A stretch of DNA of 64,000 nucleotides. Source: Planctomycetota bacterium. GTDB lineage: Bacteria > Planctomycetota > UBA8742 > UBA2392. Positions within the stretch are counted from its first letter, which is position 1. Every line of letters begins with the position of its first letter. This document shows, one piece after another, positions 33,074 to 41,463 of the stretch. The notes beneath the pieces were generated by a model. That model saw nothing but the letters and a program-made list of their open reading frames with translations, searched no databases and was not told the DNA's origin. The DNA lies in assembly GCA_020848275.1 (NCBI GenBank), contig JADLAK010000015.1, positions 145,827 through 209,826 of the forward strand, in the 5' to 3' direction. The position numbers and the translations under genes were made by a program.

Positions 33074-33565
33074 ATGAGCAATGCCAAGTATCGAAACCAC
33101 GTCCCGTTTTCCAATCTTGTCCCGCAGGTGGCCGCCCGCGCTGCCAGGCAGGACCTCGAATCGCCGACCACCCAGAAACTTCTGGCCGGGGCCAAGGCGT
33201 ATTTGAGCGCGTTCATGGAGACGGCGCAAAAATCCCTGGACGCCAACGACGGGCGGGTGTCAGTGCGCGACGGGCTGGCAGCCTGCCGCCACATCATTGC
33301 CATTGCGCGTATCGAGCAGCGCGCCGTCGACCGCGAGGAGCGCAAAGCGCGCCAGGCCGCGGCGGACGCCCGCGCGGCGCAATTGGCGCTGGACGCCGCC
33401 GACAAGCAGCATCGCGTCGTGCCGGCCAGGGCCGTCGAGCCGACAGGCGCGCCGGGCCTCGCGCCGTCACCCGCGCCGGACCTGCGCCCCGCGCCGGAAT
33501 TCGCCGCCGCAACTGCGTCCCCGGCGCCCGCCCAGCTTCCCCCACCGCCCCAATCCGGCGGGTAA
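33074..33565 (+). CDS. Unknown protein with helical body and Pro/Ala-rich tail
   Basis: 163 residues. Helices (about 10-115) include LLAGAKAYLSAFMETAQKSL and an EERKARQAAADARAAQLALD coiled-coil-like segment; the last 45 residues are Ala/Pro-rich and probably disordered. No signal peptide. AGGAG stands 7 bases before ATG 33074, which is much better supported than the upstream extension of the frame. No family recognised. The 183 bases between it and the divergent MoxR-RDD gene show no repeat or clear promoter. Confidence 0.6.
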   Translation: MSNAKYRNHVPFSNLVPQVAARAARQDLESPTTQKLLAGAKAYLSAFMETAQKSLDANDGRVSVRDGLAACRHIIAIARIEQRAVDREERKARQAAADARAAQLALDAADKQHRVVPARAVEPTGAPGLAPSPAPDLRPAPEFAAATASPAPAQLPPPPQSGG

Positions 33566-33638
33566 CTGGCTGAACCCGGATTCGCAGCGTTCGTTTGGGA
33601 GTTAGACTGTTTGAGCGCGCATTTTTCGGGGAGCTGCC

Positions 33639-35048
33639 ATGGGCATGGGCATGGGCGGTAGGGTGCTGTCGCTTTCAACCGCATTGCTTTTGATCGCCGG
33701 CACTTGCGTGCGCCTGGACGCCGAGGGCTGGCGGGTTGAACCGCGCGATAAAATGGACGAAGACAGCGCCGCTCTCGCCGCTGAAATTGCGGCGTTGCCG
33801 GTCGACGATCAGATGCGCGCGTTTCGCGCAGCGGCTGCCAGTTGCGCCGCAAAAAGGCTGGTGGTTCCGGCTGCGATGGTGAAGGAATGGCCGGAACTCG
33901 CTCAGGGCAAGCGCGAATCGGGGCTTTGCCGCATCGCCAATTGCCCGGCAGCAGGCGAGCCGAAGACGCCGTTTGTGAAATTCATGAGCGGATACAATTT
34001 CTCGGCGGCGCAGCACAGCGACGCATTTGATTTGTACCTTCGCGGCGGCAAATTCCATTCGGAACGCGACGTACTGCCCGGCGCGTCGCAGTCGACGTCG
34101 CTGCTGAAGAAAGTATCCGGCTTCGATCTCATGCGGATCGGGACATTTGATTGCCCAAGCCCCATGGCCCAGGATTTCGGTCGTTTCGAGCGCGCCAAAG
34201 CGGCGCTGGATGAGGCAAGGCCGAAGGATGACACGCTTGCGTGCGAGGAAGACGCGACTTACGTGCTTCGGCATATCACCCGTGACGGGCCTGACACGCT
34301 GATTGCGTTCAAAGTTCTTTCCTACAAACATCTTATCAACGATGAAGGTGGGACGGCGACGCTCGGCTGGCGCATCCTCAAACGTTTCAAGGCCATTGAT
34401 GAGGACGACCGCGAAAAATGGTACCACCACGGGTTGCTCGCGAAGTTGCGCACTTTTTCCGACACGCAGATCTATTTCACGGTGCGGGAAATCCGGCAGG
34501 GACTGCTTCGTGCGCTCCTATCACCCGCGACATCGCTAAGTGAAGGCCGCACTGACGGCGCCAAAGTTGCCAATCTCGTGCCGGAAGGCGTGTTGGTGCA
34601 AGGCGTTGCGGTTTCCTCGCCGCAAAACGATGGGCGCGCGTACACATTTTTCAACGCGATGCACACGGACACCGGTGCGGCGATCTACGCGCGCCATGTC
34701 GTCGCGTCCGACCATGATGCGTTCGAACTTAGGCCCGGCATCACGGGTTCCAACACCTTTGGCCTATTGCAGAAAATCGACGGGGTCGAGTTCGAAAAGA
34801 TCATGCTCGAAAGCGTCAGCGAAAAACTCCAGGTGCTTTCCGCCGTGCGCAACGTGGAGTTCTCGGGGCCCGTGATCGCGAAGGTCGGCGACGTTTACGC
34901 GCTGAGATCGATTGCGCGGACCACGGAAGCCTATGGCGAAATTCGTTCCGACCAGGTCTATGCCGTCAAAGTGCTTGCGGTCGATCGGCACACCGTGACG
35001 CTGGGATGGCGAGTCGTCCACACGTTTGTCAAACCGCCGGGCGAATAG
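33639..35048 (+). CDS. Secreted protein of unknown function with internal duplication
   Basis: 469 residues. A signal peptide covers about 1-28. Two related halves follow: residues about 126-250 and 357-463 each run from a DAFDLYL/DAFELRP strand through SLLKKVSGFDLMRI/GLLQKIDGVEFEKI, TYVLRHIT/VYALRSIA and TATLGWRILKRF/TVTLGWRVVHTF. The protein thus contains two copies of an uncharacterised domain of about 110-125 residues. It probably resides in the periplasm. A TTGACGCGTCAA palindrome follows the stop by 2 bases. Confidence 0.68.
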   Translation: MGMGMGGRVLSLSTALLLIAGTCVRLDAEGWRVEPRDKMDEDSAALAAEIAALPVDDQMRAFRAAAASCAAKRLVVPAAMVKEWPELAQGKRESGLCRIANCPAAGEPKTPFVKFMSGYNFSAAQHSDAFDLYLRGGKFHSERDVLPGASQSTSLLKKVSGFDLMRIGTFDCPSPMAQDFGRFERAKAALDEARPKDDTLACEEDATYVLRHITRDGPDTLIAFKVLSYKHLINDEGGTATLGWRILKRFKAIDEDDREKWYHHGLLAKLRTFSDTQIYFTVREIRQGLLRALLSPATSLSEGRTDGAKVANLVPEGVLVQGVAVSSPQNDGRAYTFFNAMHTDTGAAIYARHVVASDHDAFELRPGITGSNTFGLLQKIDGVEFEKIMLESVSEKLQVLSAVRNVEFSGPVIAKVGDVYALRSIARTTEAYGEIRSDQVYAVKVLAVDRHTVTLGWRVVHTFVKPPGE

Positions 35049-35050
35049 TA

Positions 35051-35062
35051 TTGACGCGTCAA
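35051..35062. repeat. 12-base palindrome TTGACGCGTCAA (copy 2, between convergent genes)
   Basis: Perfect copy, 2 bases after the secreted-protein stop. Its minus-strand TGA is the stop codon of the AlkA-like gene, so it is the entire junction between two convergent genes. Confidence 0.85.
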
Positions 35063-35676
35063 GATTTTGGCAGTTCCAGCACGCGCCAGAGGTACCATGA
35101 GGCGATGCTGCGCCAGGGCGCCCAGCGTTTGCCGCGCGCGGATATCTGCTCGGGCTCCGCGAGTTTGCGTTTGCCCAGCATGATCGTGAAACCCTTGCGG
35201 ACGCCGTAGTCCGTCACGGGCAGCACGTCGGGGCGGCCGAGGCGGAACATCAGGATCATCTCTGCGCTCCAGCGGCCAATGCCGCGCACGACCGTCAGGC
35301 GCTCGATGACTTCTTCGTCGCCGAGTTTAATCAGCGCGCGTTTGTCAGGGAGAACACCGCCAAGAACTTTGTCCGAGAGGTCGCGGAACGCCGCAAGTTT
35401 CGCGCGCGAGAGGCCGCACGCCCGCAGCGCCGCGTCGTCGATGGCCTTGATCTTGTCCGCGAGCAGGATTTTGCCCGCCAGCGCCTGCACGCGCCCGAAA
35501 ATCGTCGCGGCGGCCTTGCCCGACAACTGCTGGTAAGCGATGGACTGGCAGAGCGCGTGGAACAGGTTGGGCATCGGCCGTCTCTTGAGCGTGTATGGCC
35601 CCACGCGGTCGATCACCGCGGCCAGCTTCGGGTCGGCGGCTTTCAGGTAGGCGACTGCATCAGCAAAGTCGGGCAT
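35059..35676 (-). CDS. DNA-3-methyladenine glycosylase, HhH-GPD (AlkA-like, short form)
   Basis: 205 residues. The helix-hairpin-helix with LTVVRGIGRWSAEMILMF and the catalytic Asp in PVTDYGVRKG mark the AlkA/HhH-GPD superfamily. It lacks the N-terminal TBP-like domain of E. coli AlkA, as in many short bacterial forms. It removes alkylated purines in base-excision repair. The ATG touches a CAGGTT-word palindrome, and the stop codon lies in a TTGACGCGTCAA palindrome. Confidence 0.87.
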   Translation of the reverse strand: MPDFADAVAYLKAADPKLAAVIDRVGPYTLKRRPMPNLFHALCQSIAYQQLSGKAAATIFGRVQALAGKILLADKIKAIDDAALRACGLSRAKLAAFRDLSDKVLGGVLPDKRALIKLGDEEVIERLTVVRGIGRWSAEMILMFRLGRPDVLPVTDYGVRKGFTIMLGKRKLAEPEQISARGKRWAPWRSIASWYLWRVLELPKS

Positions 35677-35742
35677 GGTTCAGGTCCAGGTCCAGATTAC
35701 CGCTCAGGTCGCTTTTTCTGAACCTGAACCTGCACCTGAACC
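35677..35742. repeat. Tandem-word palindrome, word CAGGTT/CAGGTC
   Basis: Left arm 35677-35695 and right arm 35718-35742 (CTGAACCTGAACCTGCACCT core). The right arm is translated as the C-terminus of the ABC exporter (Gly/Ser-rich LGSGAGSGSEKAT), whose stop codon lies in the loop at 35704. Confidence 0.85.
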
Positions 35743-37599
35743 AAGTTTCAAAGGTTCTTCGTCGCTGAATTGCAGGCGGTAGAGCTTGCTGTAGCGCCCG
35801 GCGGCGGCCATGAGCTTTTCGTGGCTGCCTTGCTCGGCGATTTCACCCTTGTGCAGCACCACGATGTTGTCCGAGGCCGTGATTGTCGACAGGCGATGCG
35901 CCACCGCGATCGTCGTGCGGTCCTTCATTAACTTGCCCAGCGCATCCTGGATCAGCGCCTCGGTCTCGCTGTCGATGTTGCTGGTCGCTTCATCCAGGAG
36001 CAGGATTCTCGGATCGAAGGCTAATGCCCGCGCAAAGGCCAGCAACTGGCGCTGGCCCGCGCTGAAGGTCGCGCCGCGCTCGGCCACGGGCGAGTCGTAT
36101 TGCTCCGGCAATCTGTCGATGAAGTCGTCGGCGTGCACAGTACGGGCGGCTTCCTTCACTCGCTCTCGTGAAATGGTCTCGTCGCCCAAACGGATGTTAT
36201 TAAAGACGTTGCCCGCAAACAGGAAGACGTCCTGCAACACGAGTGAAAACGCCTTGCGCAGGTGTTCGCGCGTCATCTCGCGCACGTCAACGCCGTCAAT
36301 CAGCACCGCACCCTTCTGCACATCGTAGAAGCGCATCACCAGCGCGATGATCGTGCTCTTGCCGCTGCCGGTCGCGCCCACCAGCGCCAGCGAACTCCCC
36401 GCGGGCACTTTGAAACTGACATCACGCAGCACCCAGCGTGGCGTGGCAGCCTCGGCCGCGCCGGATGCCGGCGAGGCGCCCGCACCACTATCTCCGTCGT
36501 AGGCGAACCAGACGTTGCGGAACTCGATTTCGCCCTTGATCGCGGGCGTTTTGGGCTGCGGCGGGTCCTTGATGTCGTTGCCGAAGTCCATGATCTTGAA
36601 CAGGCGTTCGGCGCTGGCCATGGCGCTTTGAAGCACGTTGTACTTTTCGGATATCTCACGGATCGGGCGGAACATCATCTGCGTGTAGAAGAAGAAGGCG
36701 AAAAACGTGCCCGCGTCGAGCGTGCCGCCAAGGATGCTGCGCGCGCCGTACCACACCAGCACCATGATCGTCAGCGTGCCCGCGATTTCGACCACCGGGA
36801 AGAACAGCGCGAAGTTGAAGACCGTCTGGTAGCTGGCGTCGCGGAAGTCGCGCGAGCGGCCGTCAAAACGCGCGGCCTGGCGGCGCTCGATGCCGAAGAT
36901 GCGCGTCACGCGCCAGCCCTGCACGCTTTCATTAAGGAAGGAATTCACGCTGGCAAGCTTGGTGCGCATGTCGCGGAAGCTGTTGCGCGCACGCCCGCGG
37001 AAGATCCAGGTAATCGCGCCCATCACCGGCAAAGCGCCGATCACGATCAGCGTCAGCGGCACCGAAAGCGCAAACATCATCGCCAGCGCGCCCAGCACCA
37101 CGATCATGTCGCCCATCAATTGGACAAAGCCCGAGGCGAACACCTCGCCGATTGCCTCCACGTCGCTTGTCATGCGCGTGACGAGGCGGCCCACGGGGTT
37201 CTTGTCGAAGAAGCGCAGCGGGTAATCCTGGATGCGAGCGTAGAGGTCGTGGCGCAGGTCGAAAATCGCGCGCTGGCCCAGCGTCTGGAACAAATACGCC
37301 TCGGCGAATTGGCTGATGAACTGCACGATCACCAGCCCGAGATAGGCCAGCGCCAGCCAGGCAAGCAGGTTGTAAGCCGGCGCCGAATCGCCCTCTGCGG
37401 CGAGCATATTGAAAGGACCGTTGACGATTTCACGAATAACACGCGGGATGCAAAGCTCGACGCCCGCGGCCAGCAGCATGAAGAAAACGCCCGCGATCAC
37501 GAGCTTCAGATAGGGGCGCGCGTAGGGCGCAAGGCGCTTGATCAGGCGCGCGTCGTAGGCCTTGCCGAGGACTTCCTCTTCATGAATCGAATCAGCCAC
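35704..37599 (-). CDS. ABC exporter, fused membrane and ATPase domains (MsbA/MDR type)
   Basis: About 631 residues. Six transmembrane helices (about 20-320) are followed by an ATPase domain with Walker A VGATGSGKST, signature TFSAGQRQLLAFARAL, Walker B ILLLDEATSNID and switch VAHRLST. The degenerate FSAGQ signature is common in one half of heterodimeric exporters but also in this homodimeric subgroup. It exports lipids or drugs across the inner membrane. The SGAGASPASGAAEAA insert ahead of the NBD is a linker. The C-terminal LGSGAGSGSE tail is encoded by a palindrome. Start is probably GTG 37599 or 37605. Confidence 0.87.
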   Translation of the reverse strand: MADSIHEEEVLGKAYDARLIKRLAPYARPYLKLVIAGVFFMLLAAGVELCIPRVIREIVNGPFNMLAAEGDSAPAYNLLAWLALAYLGLVIVQFISQFAEAYLFQTLGQRAIFDLRHDLYARIQDYPLRFFDKNPVGRLVTRMTSDVEAIGEVFASGFVQLMGDMIVVLGALAMMFALSVPLTLIVIGALPVMGAITWIFRGRARNSFRDMRTKLASVNSFLNESVQGWRVTRIFGIERRQAARFDGRSRDFRDASYQTVFNFALFFPVVEIAGTLTIMVLVWYGARSILGGTLDAGTFFAFFFYTQMMFRPIREISEKYNVLQSAMASAERLFKIMDFGNDIKDPPQPKTPAIKGEIEFRNVWFAYDGDSGAGASPASGAAEAATPRWVLRDVSFKVPAGSSLALVGATGSGKSTIIALVMRFYDVQKGAVLIDGVDVREMTREHLRKAFSLVLQDVFLFAGNVFNNIRLGDETISRERVKEAARTVHADDFIDRLPEQYDSPVAERGATFSAGQRQLLAFARALAFDPRILLLDEATSNIDSETEALIQDALGKLMKDRTTIAVAHRLSTITASDNIVVLHKGEIAEQGSHEKLMAAAGRYSKLYRLQFSDEEPLKLGSGAGSGSEKAT

Positions 37600-37666
37600 G
37601 GGCACACTGTAGGCTCTCAAAGTTGCGGCGCAACGAGTGTTCTTCCGTTGGCCCAACGTCACACGG

Positions 37667-37760
37667 GTATGGGGACTGGGGACTTGGGAATAGGGAATGG
37701 AGAAACACCCGAAAATGGAGGTCTAATCCCCATTCCCCAGTCCCTAATCCCCATTCCCGC
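37667..37760. repeat. Tandem-word palindrome, word GGGAATGGGGACT
   Basis: Left arm 37667-37702 (GGGTATGGGGACTGGGGACT core) and right arm 37726-37760 (TAATCCCCATTCCCCAGTCC core). The loop is about 23 bases. It separates the divergent ABC exporter and the unknown gene at 37789. Confidence 0.85.
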
Positions 37761-37788
37761 CGCCCCGATTAGCTATACTCGTCGGGGT

Positions 37789-38601
37789 ATGGCTAACGGC
37801 GAATCCAACGGACGGGCGGCTTCATTAGCCGCGATGCAGAGCCTGATGGCGGGCCTCGAAGGCCGCCTCGTGCGCCAGCGCATCCTGCCGCACCCCGGCG
37901 AAGGCGCGCTGTTCGACGTCGACGCCAACCGTCTCTCGCGCCGCTCGCAAAGCCACGGCGACCTCACGCCTGCGGGCAAAGGCGCGTTTTCGCGCCGCGA
38001 AGCGCTCGGCATCCTGCACCGGCCGATGCTGGGCTCTTACGGCGTCAAGATCTGCGTCGTGCTCGACTTCGCCGACGACCAAAGCCGCTTTACCGCCGAA
38101 TCCGTCGCCGCCGCCGCAAGCTGGGCCATGGCCGAGTTGCGGCCCGACGTGTTCTTCCTGATCGGCGTCGCGGGCATCAATCCCCACGCCGACCTGCCGC
38201 CCGGCGACGAAGCTCTGCGCGCGCTGACGGGCGCCTCGAACTGGCGCGCAGCATTCGTCGAGTTCCTGAACCCGGGCTGGCGCGTGACTGCGCCCAAAGA
38301 CGGAGTGATCATGCCCGCACTGTTCGAGAACCTGTTTGACCCGGAACCGCAGGACCAGAAGATCGCCCGCATCGACGCCGCGCTCAATGCCGCGCAGGAA
38401 CTCAAGGAGCCCGGCGGCTTCCTTTTGATCGACGAACTCGCCCGGCGCGCGGCGGTCTCAACCGAACTTGTGGCCGACCGGGCGCTGATTTACGCGGGCC
38501 GCACGCCGGGGCTTGAATTGAAGGACGTCGACGGCAGCCTGATCATCCAGCGCAACCGATTCTCTGAAGTTCAAAATTCAAAGTTCAAAATTCAAAGTTG
38601 A
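37789..38601 (+). CDS. Protein of unknown function
   Basis: 270 residues, no signal peptide or membrane segment. GSYGVKICVVLDFADDQSRF and AELRPDVFFLIGVAGINPHA look like alternating strands and helices of an alpha/beta domain, and LLIDELARRAAVSTELVADRALI near 220 resembles a winged-helix-like end. I recognise no family. Its last 12 residues (SEVQNSKFKIQS) are encoded by a palindromic repeat. The gene precedes the Snf7-like genes on the same strand and may or may not belong with them. GTCGGGGT lies just before the ATG. Confidence 0.62.
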   Translation: MANGESNGRAASLAAMQSLMAGLEGRLVRQRILPHPGEGALFDVDANRLSRRSQSHGDLTPAGKGAFSRREALGILHRPMLGSYGVKICVVLDFADDQSRFTAESVAAAASWAMAELRPDVFFLIGVAGINPHADLPPGDEALRALTGASNWRAAFVEFLNPGWRVTAPKDGVIMPALFENLFDPEPQDQKIARIDAALNAAQELKEPGGFLLIDELARRAAVSTELVADRALIYAGRTPGLELKDVDGSLIIQRNRFSEVQNSKFKIQS

Positions 38602-38654
38602 TCCAAAACGGGCGCTGTTTTCTAACTTTGAACTTTGAACTGATAACTTAGAAC
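38566..38654. repeat. Tandem-word palindrome, word AAAGTTCAAAATTC
   Basis: Left arm 38566-38599 (GAAGTTCAAAATTCAAAGTT repeated) and right arm 38623-38654 (AACTTTGAACTTTGAACTGA core). The left arm encodes the C-terminal SEVQNSKFKIQS of the upstream protein and its stop; the right arm ends 7 bases before the start of the first Snf7-like gene. Confidence 0.87.
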
Positions 38655-38661
38655 TGACCCC

Positions 38662-39360
38662 ATGGCACTGTTCGACAAATTCAAGGCGCTCTTCAAGGGC
38701 AAAGAGGGCGAGGCCGAAGAGGCCATCCGCGACTCGCGCTCCACGCGCGAATCGCTGGACAAGCTCGACGAACTCATCACGCGCAACGAAGTGGAGCTTC
38801 GCAAGACCCGGCAGGAACTCGCGCGCCTCGAACTTCAGGAGCGCGCCAGCGTCGAGAGCGTCAAAGCCGGCAAGATAGGTGATCGAGAAAAGGAGTTTGT
38901 CTTATTACAGGTTAAACGCACGCGCGGGCAGATGGACGCGCTAAAACTTCGCGCGGACATCCTGAACAAGAACATCGAGCTGCACCTCAATCTCGTCGGC
39001 AAAATCCAGGCGATGGAAGCCATGGACCTGCGCGGCATCGAGCAACCGATGGTCGAGCGCATCATGCTCGAGTTCGAAGAGGGCATGGAGAAGTTCCGCG
39101 AGGCGGTCAACACCGGCGAAACGCTGACCAAGCAGCACGCGGGCGTGCTCAGCGTCGCCGACAAGGAAGAACTGCGCAAACTTGAGAAGGAAGTGCTTGG
39201 CTCAGCCCAGGTTGACCGCGCCGCCAAGAACGCCGAGATCGACGCTGAAATTGCCGCGCTCGAAGCCGAAATCAAAGGCCGAGGGAAGGAAGTTGACGAG
39301 AAGCTGTCGGACGAGAAGCCGTCGAAGGAAAAGAAGTCTAAGAAGAAGGAAATGGAGTAG
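38662..39360 (+). CDS. Snf7/ESCRT-III-like coiled-coil protein A
   Basis: 232 residues, highly charged and almost wholly helical. It opens with a short amphipathic stretch MALFDKFKALFKGK like the membrane-binding N-terminus of Snf7. A long helical hairpin follows (about 17-62 and 66-112), then HLNLVGKIQAMEAMDLRGIE and MLEFEEGMEKFREAVNTGET, placed as in the alpha3-alpha4 region of ESCRT-III. The last 45 residues are acidic then Lys-rich, a possible contact for the AAA partner. Genes for another such protein and a Vps4-type ATPase follow on the same strand. Alternatives: PspA/Vipp1-like or an unrelated coiled coil. Confidence 0.6.
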   Translation: MALFDKFKALFKGKEGEAEEAIRDSRSTRESLDKLDELITRNEVELRKTRQELARLELQERASVESVKAGKIGDREKEFVLLQVKRTRGQMDALKLRADILNKNIELHLNLVGKIQAMEAMDLRGIEQPMVERIMLEFEEGMEKFREAVNTGETLTKQHAGVLSVADKEELRKLEKEVLGSAQVDRAAKNAEIDAEIAALEAEIKGRGKEVDEKLSDEKPSKEKKSKKKEME

Positions 39361-39363
39361 AGG

Positions 39364-39432
39364 CAGGTTCTAGGTGCTAGGTTTTGGGTTTTAGGCCTTG
39401 GCTGTTCCCTAACACTTAAAACCTAAAACCTT
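39364..39432. repeat. Tandem-word palindrome, word GGTTTTAGG
   Basis: Left arm 39364-39397 (CAGGTTCTAGGTGCTAGGTT core) and right arm 39407-39432 (CTTAAAACCTAAAACCTT core). The loop is about 9 bases. It stands between Snf7-like genes A and B and could attenuate or process their shared transcript. Confidence 0.82.
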
Positions 39433-39445
39433 CATTGGGGCACAC

Positions 39446-40057
39446 ATGGGTTTCTTCCAGAGCTTATTCGGCGGCAAGATTGACCTGAGAACGCTCAAGG
39501 TAAAGCTGCGCGAGGTCGAGCGCGAGCGCCGCAAGTATTTCATGGAACTTCGCAAGATGAGCGCGAAGCAAACCGGGTTGATCGAACAGATCAAGTCGGC
39601 GCGCCGCGAGGGCAACAACATCGAAGTCGATTATCTCTGGGAAGAAATGAAGGAGATCAAATACGACTTCGCGTTCTCCAAGCGCAGCGCGAAGATCTCC
39701 AACCTCGAAGGCATCGCGCTCAAGAAATACATCCGCGGCCTCGAGCGCCTCGAAAAACGCAAGGACAAGAACTCGATCAACAAGCTGCTCAACCGCATTC
39801 GCAACAGCGGACTCGACGCCAAGCTCGCGATGCAATCCATCGACGAGCAAGGCTACATCGACGAACTCAACGCCACGCTCGAAGACATTGGGCTTGAGGT
39901 CGACGCCGACATGTCGGAGCAGGACCCCGAGAAGGAGCGCTTCCTCGACGAGATCGACACCATTAACGAAGCCGAGGGCAAGGGCGAGTTTGAAGAGGCC
40001 TTGAAAACCGAAGCCGACCTGAAGAGGAAGCTGGAAGAAGAAAAAGAGAGCCACTAA
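39446..40057 (+). CDS. Snf7/ESCRT-III-like coiled-coil protein B
   Basis: 203 residues, charged and helical. The N-terminal MGFFQSLFGGK is again an amphipathic membrane-type start. A long hairpin (about 13-80) has the basic first helix LKVKLREVERERRKYFMEL and a second helix after a short EGNNIEV turn. The middle (85-150) is basic, then the sequence turns strongly acidic (VDADMSEQDPEKERFLDEID), as in the regulatory C-terminal part of ESCRT-III proteins. It lies between protein A and the MIT-AAA gene. Sequence similarity to ESCRT-III is weaker than for protein C, so this rests partly on context. Confidence 0.5.
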   Translation: MGFFQSLFGGKIDLRTLKVKLREVERERRKYFMELRKMSAKQTGLIEQIKSARREGNNIEVDYLWEEMKEIKYDFAFSKRSAKISNLEGIALKKYIRGLERLEKRKDKNSINKLLNRIRNSGLDAKLAMQSIDEQGYIDELNATLEDIGLEVDADMSEQDPEKERFLDEIDTINEAEGKGEFEEALKTEADLKRKLEEEKESH

Positions 40058-40060
40058 CGG

Positions 40061-40140
40061 CAGGTTCAGGTGCAGGTTCAGGTTCAGGACTGCCCCTCGA
40101 CGAAATTGCCTTTCTGAACCTGAACCTTGACCTGAACCTG
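40061..40140. repeat. Tandem-word palindrome, word CAGGTT/CAGGTG
   Basis: Left arm 40061-40089 (five CAGGTT-like words) and right arm 40113-40140 (AACCTG words). It ends 2 bases before the ATG of the AAA gene, leaving no room for a ribosome-binding site of usual spacing. Confidence 0.87.
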
Positions 40141-40142
40141 AT

Positions 40143-41390
40143 ATGTCAGCATTCGATCTTGGCCCGAAGCTAAAACGCTCCTGCGAGGACGCCCTGCACA
40201 AGGCCAAGATGGCCTGGAAGGGCGGCGACCACGTCGCCGCCGCGGGCCACTTCGACGCGGCCAGCAAGATCATGTTCAAGTACGCCGAGTACGCGGGTTC
40301 GCGCGCGCAGGAATACGCCCGCAAGAAGAAGGCGATCGAGTACCGCGACTTCGCGCGCCGCCTGCGCGAAATCCACGATGAAGAATCGGCCGGCGCCAAG
40401 GCGCACAAGCTTCCCGCGCCGCCCAGCGCCGACGAAGACGTCGACACGCGCCAGACGGAAGAGGCCGGCAAGGACGCCGAGATTTCCTCCGCCGTCAGTT
40501 CGCTCGTGACCACTTCGCCCGTCACCTGGGACGACATCGGCGGCCTGGTCGAGACCAAGCGCGACATCAAATACACGCTGGGCCTCTCGCTGGCGACGCC
40601 GCCCAAGGGCGTCAAGATCGCGGCCTTCCGCAACATCATGTTCTTCGGCCCGCCGGGCACCGGCAAAACGCTCATGGCCGCGGCCACGTCGAACAGCTTG
40701 AAGGCCGGTGGCGAAGGCAACGCGCTCTTTTTCAACGTGAAGGTGTCGGGCGTGATGTCGAAGTACTTCGGCGAATCGTCCAAGATCATCAGCGAAATCT
40801 ACGGCACGGCGCGCGACAACTCGCCCAGCGTGGTGTTTCTCGACGAGTTTGAATCGCTCACGGCAACGCGCGGCGCCGACGAGCAAACCGGCGCCGAACG
40901 CCGCATCCTTTCAACGATCCTGAGCGAACTCGACGGCCTGAGCGAAAAGGGCCGCGGCGACATCTTCGTGCTGACGATTGCGGCGACCAACCGCCCGTGG
41001 GAAATCGATAGCGCGGTGCTGTCGCGCTTCGAAAAGCAGATTTTGATCCCGCTGCCGGACCCGGTCACGCGCGAGGCAATCCTCAATATCCATCTGCTCA
41101 AAAAGGGTTTTGAGTTGGCGGGCGAGATCGCGGACCTGGTCGAGATCACCGATGGTTTCAGCGGCCGCGAGATCGAGCGTCTGGTCAAACAGGCCACGAC
41201 CACGATGATCGCCGAACTCAACGACGACCTGCCGGACCTCGTCGACAAGGGTTTGAAGGAAGCCAAGGGTTACCAGGTGAAAATCCGCGCGCTGAGCGTC
41301 GACGACTTCAGGAAGGCCGCGACGGGCATCGCGCCGGTCACCAGCGCCGAGGAAATGAAACGCTACCTCGACTGGAGACAGGACGAGTAG
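40143..41390 (+). CDS. Vps4-type AAA ATPase with MIT-like N-terminal domain
   Basis: 415 residues. The first 80 form three predicted helices (about 6-27, 29-52, 54-78) with the Ala-rich packing of MIT domains, which in Vps4 bind ESCRT-III tails. A linker (80-122) leads to a meiotic-clade AAA domain: VTWDDIGGL at 127-135, Walker A GPPGTGKT at 169-176, pore loop SKYFGESSK near 206-214, Walker B VVFLDEF near 230-236, sensor AATNRPW, and SRFEKQILIPLPDP with the arginine finger. The IPLPDP element and MIT-like start separate it from katanin-like and SpoVK-like bacterial AAA proteins. Predicted to disassemble the neighbouring coiled-coil filaments. Confidence 0.75.
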   Translation: MSAFDLGPKLKRSCEDALHKAKMAWKGGDHVAAAGHFDAASKIMFKYAEYAGSRAQEYARKKKAIEYRDFARRLREIHDEESAGAKAHKLPAPPSADEDVDTRQTEEAGKDAEISSAVSSLVTTSPVTWDDIGGLVETKRDIKYTLGLSLATPPKGVKIAAFRNIMFFGPPGTGKTLMAAATSNSLKAGGEGNALFFNVKVSGVMSKYFGESSKIISEIYGTARDNSPSVVFLDEFESLTATRGADEQTGAERRILSTILSELDGLSEKGRGDIFVLTIAATNRPWEIDSAVLSRFEKQILIPLPDPVTREAILNIHLLKKGFELAGEIADLVEITDGFSGREIERLVKQATTTMIAELNDDLPDLVDKGLKEAKGYQVKIRALSVDDFRKAATGIAPVTSAEEMKRYLDWRQDE

Positions 41391-41463
41391 CTGGAGCGCT
41401 TTATCAGAGCCCGCTGCTATAGCGGGGGGGTCTGAACAGAAACGACCCTCAAAGGAACGATCT

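Noticed and set aside
36262..37788. Plus-strand frame of about 500 codons antisense to the ABC exporter
   Set aside because: His/Arg/Asp-rich shadow composition. The real plus-strand gene begins at ATG 37789, beyond the palindrome.
38662..40057. Reading proteins A and B as PspA/Vipp1 phage-shock proteins
   Set aside because: No pspBC or regulator is nearby, and the MIT-AAA gene downstream and acidic or Lys-rich C-terminal tails fit Snf7-like proteins better; kept as the main alternative for a profile search.
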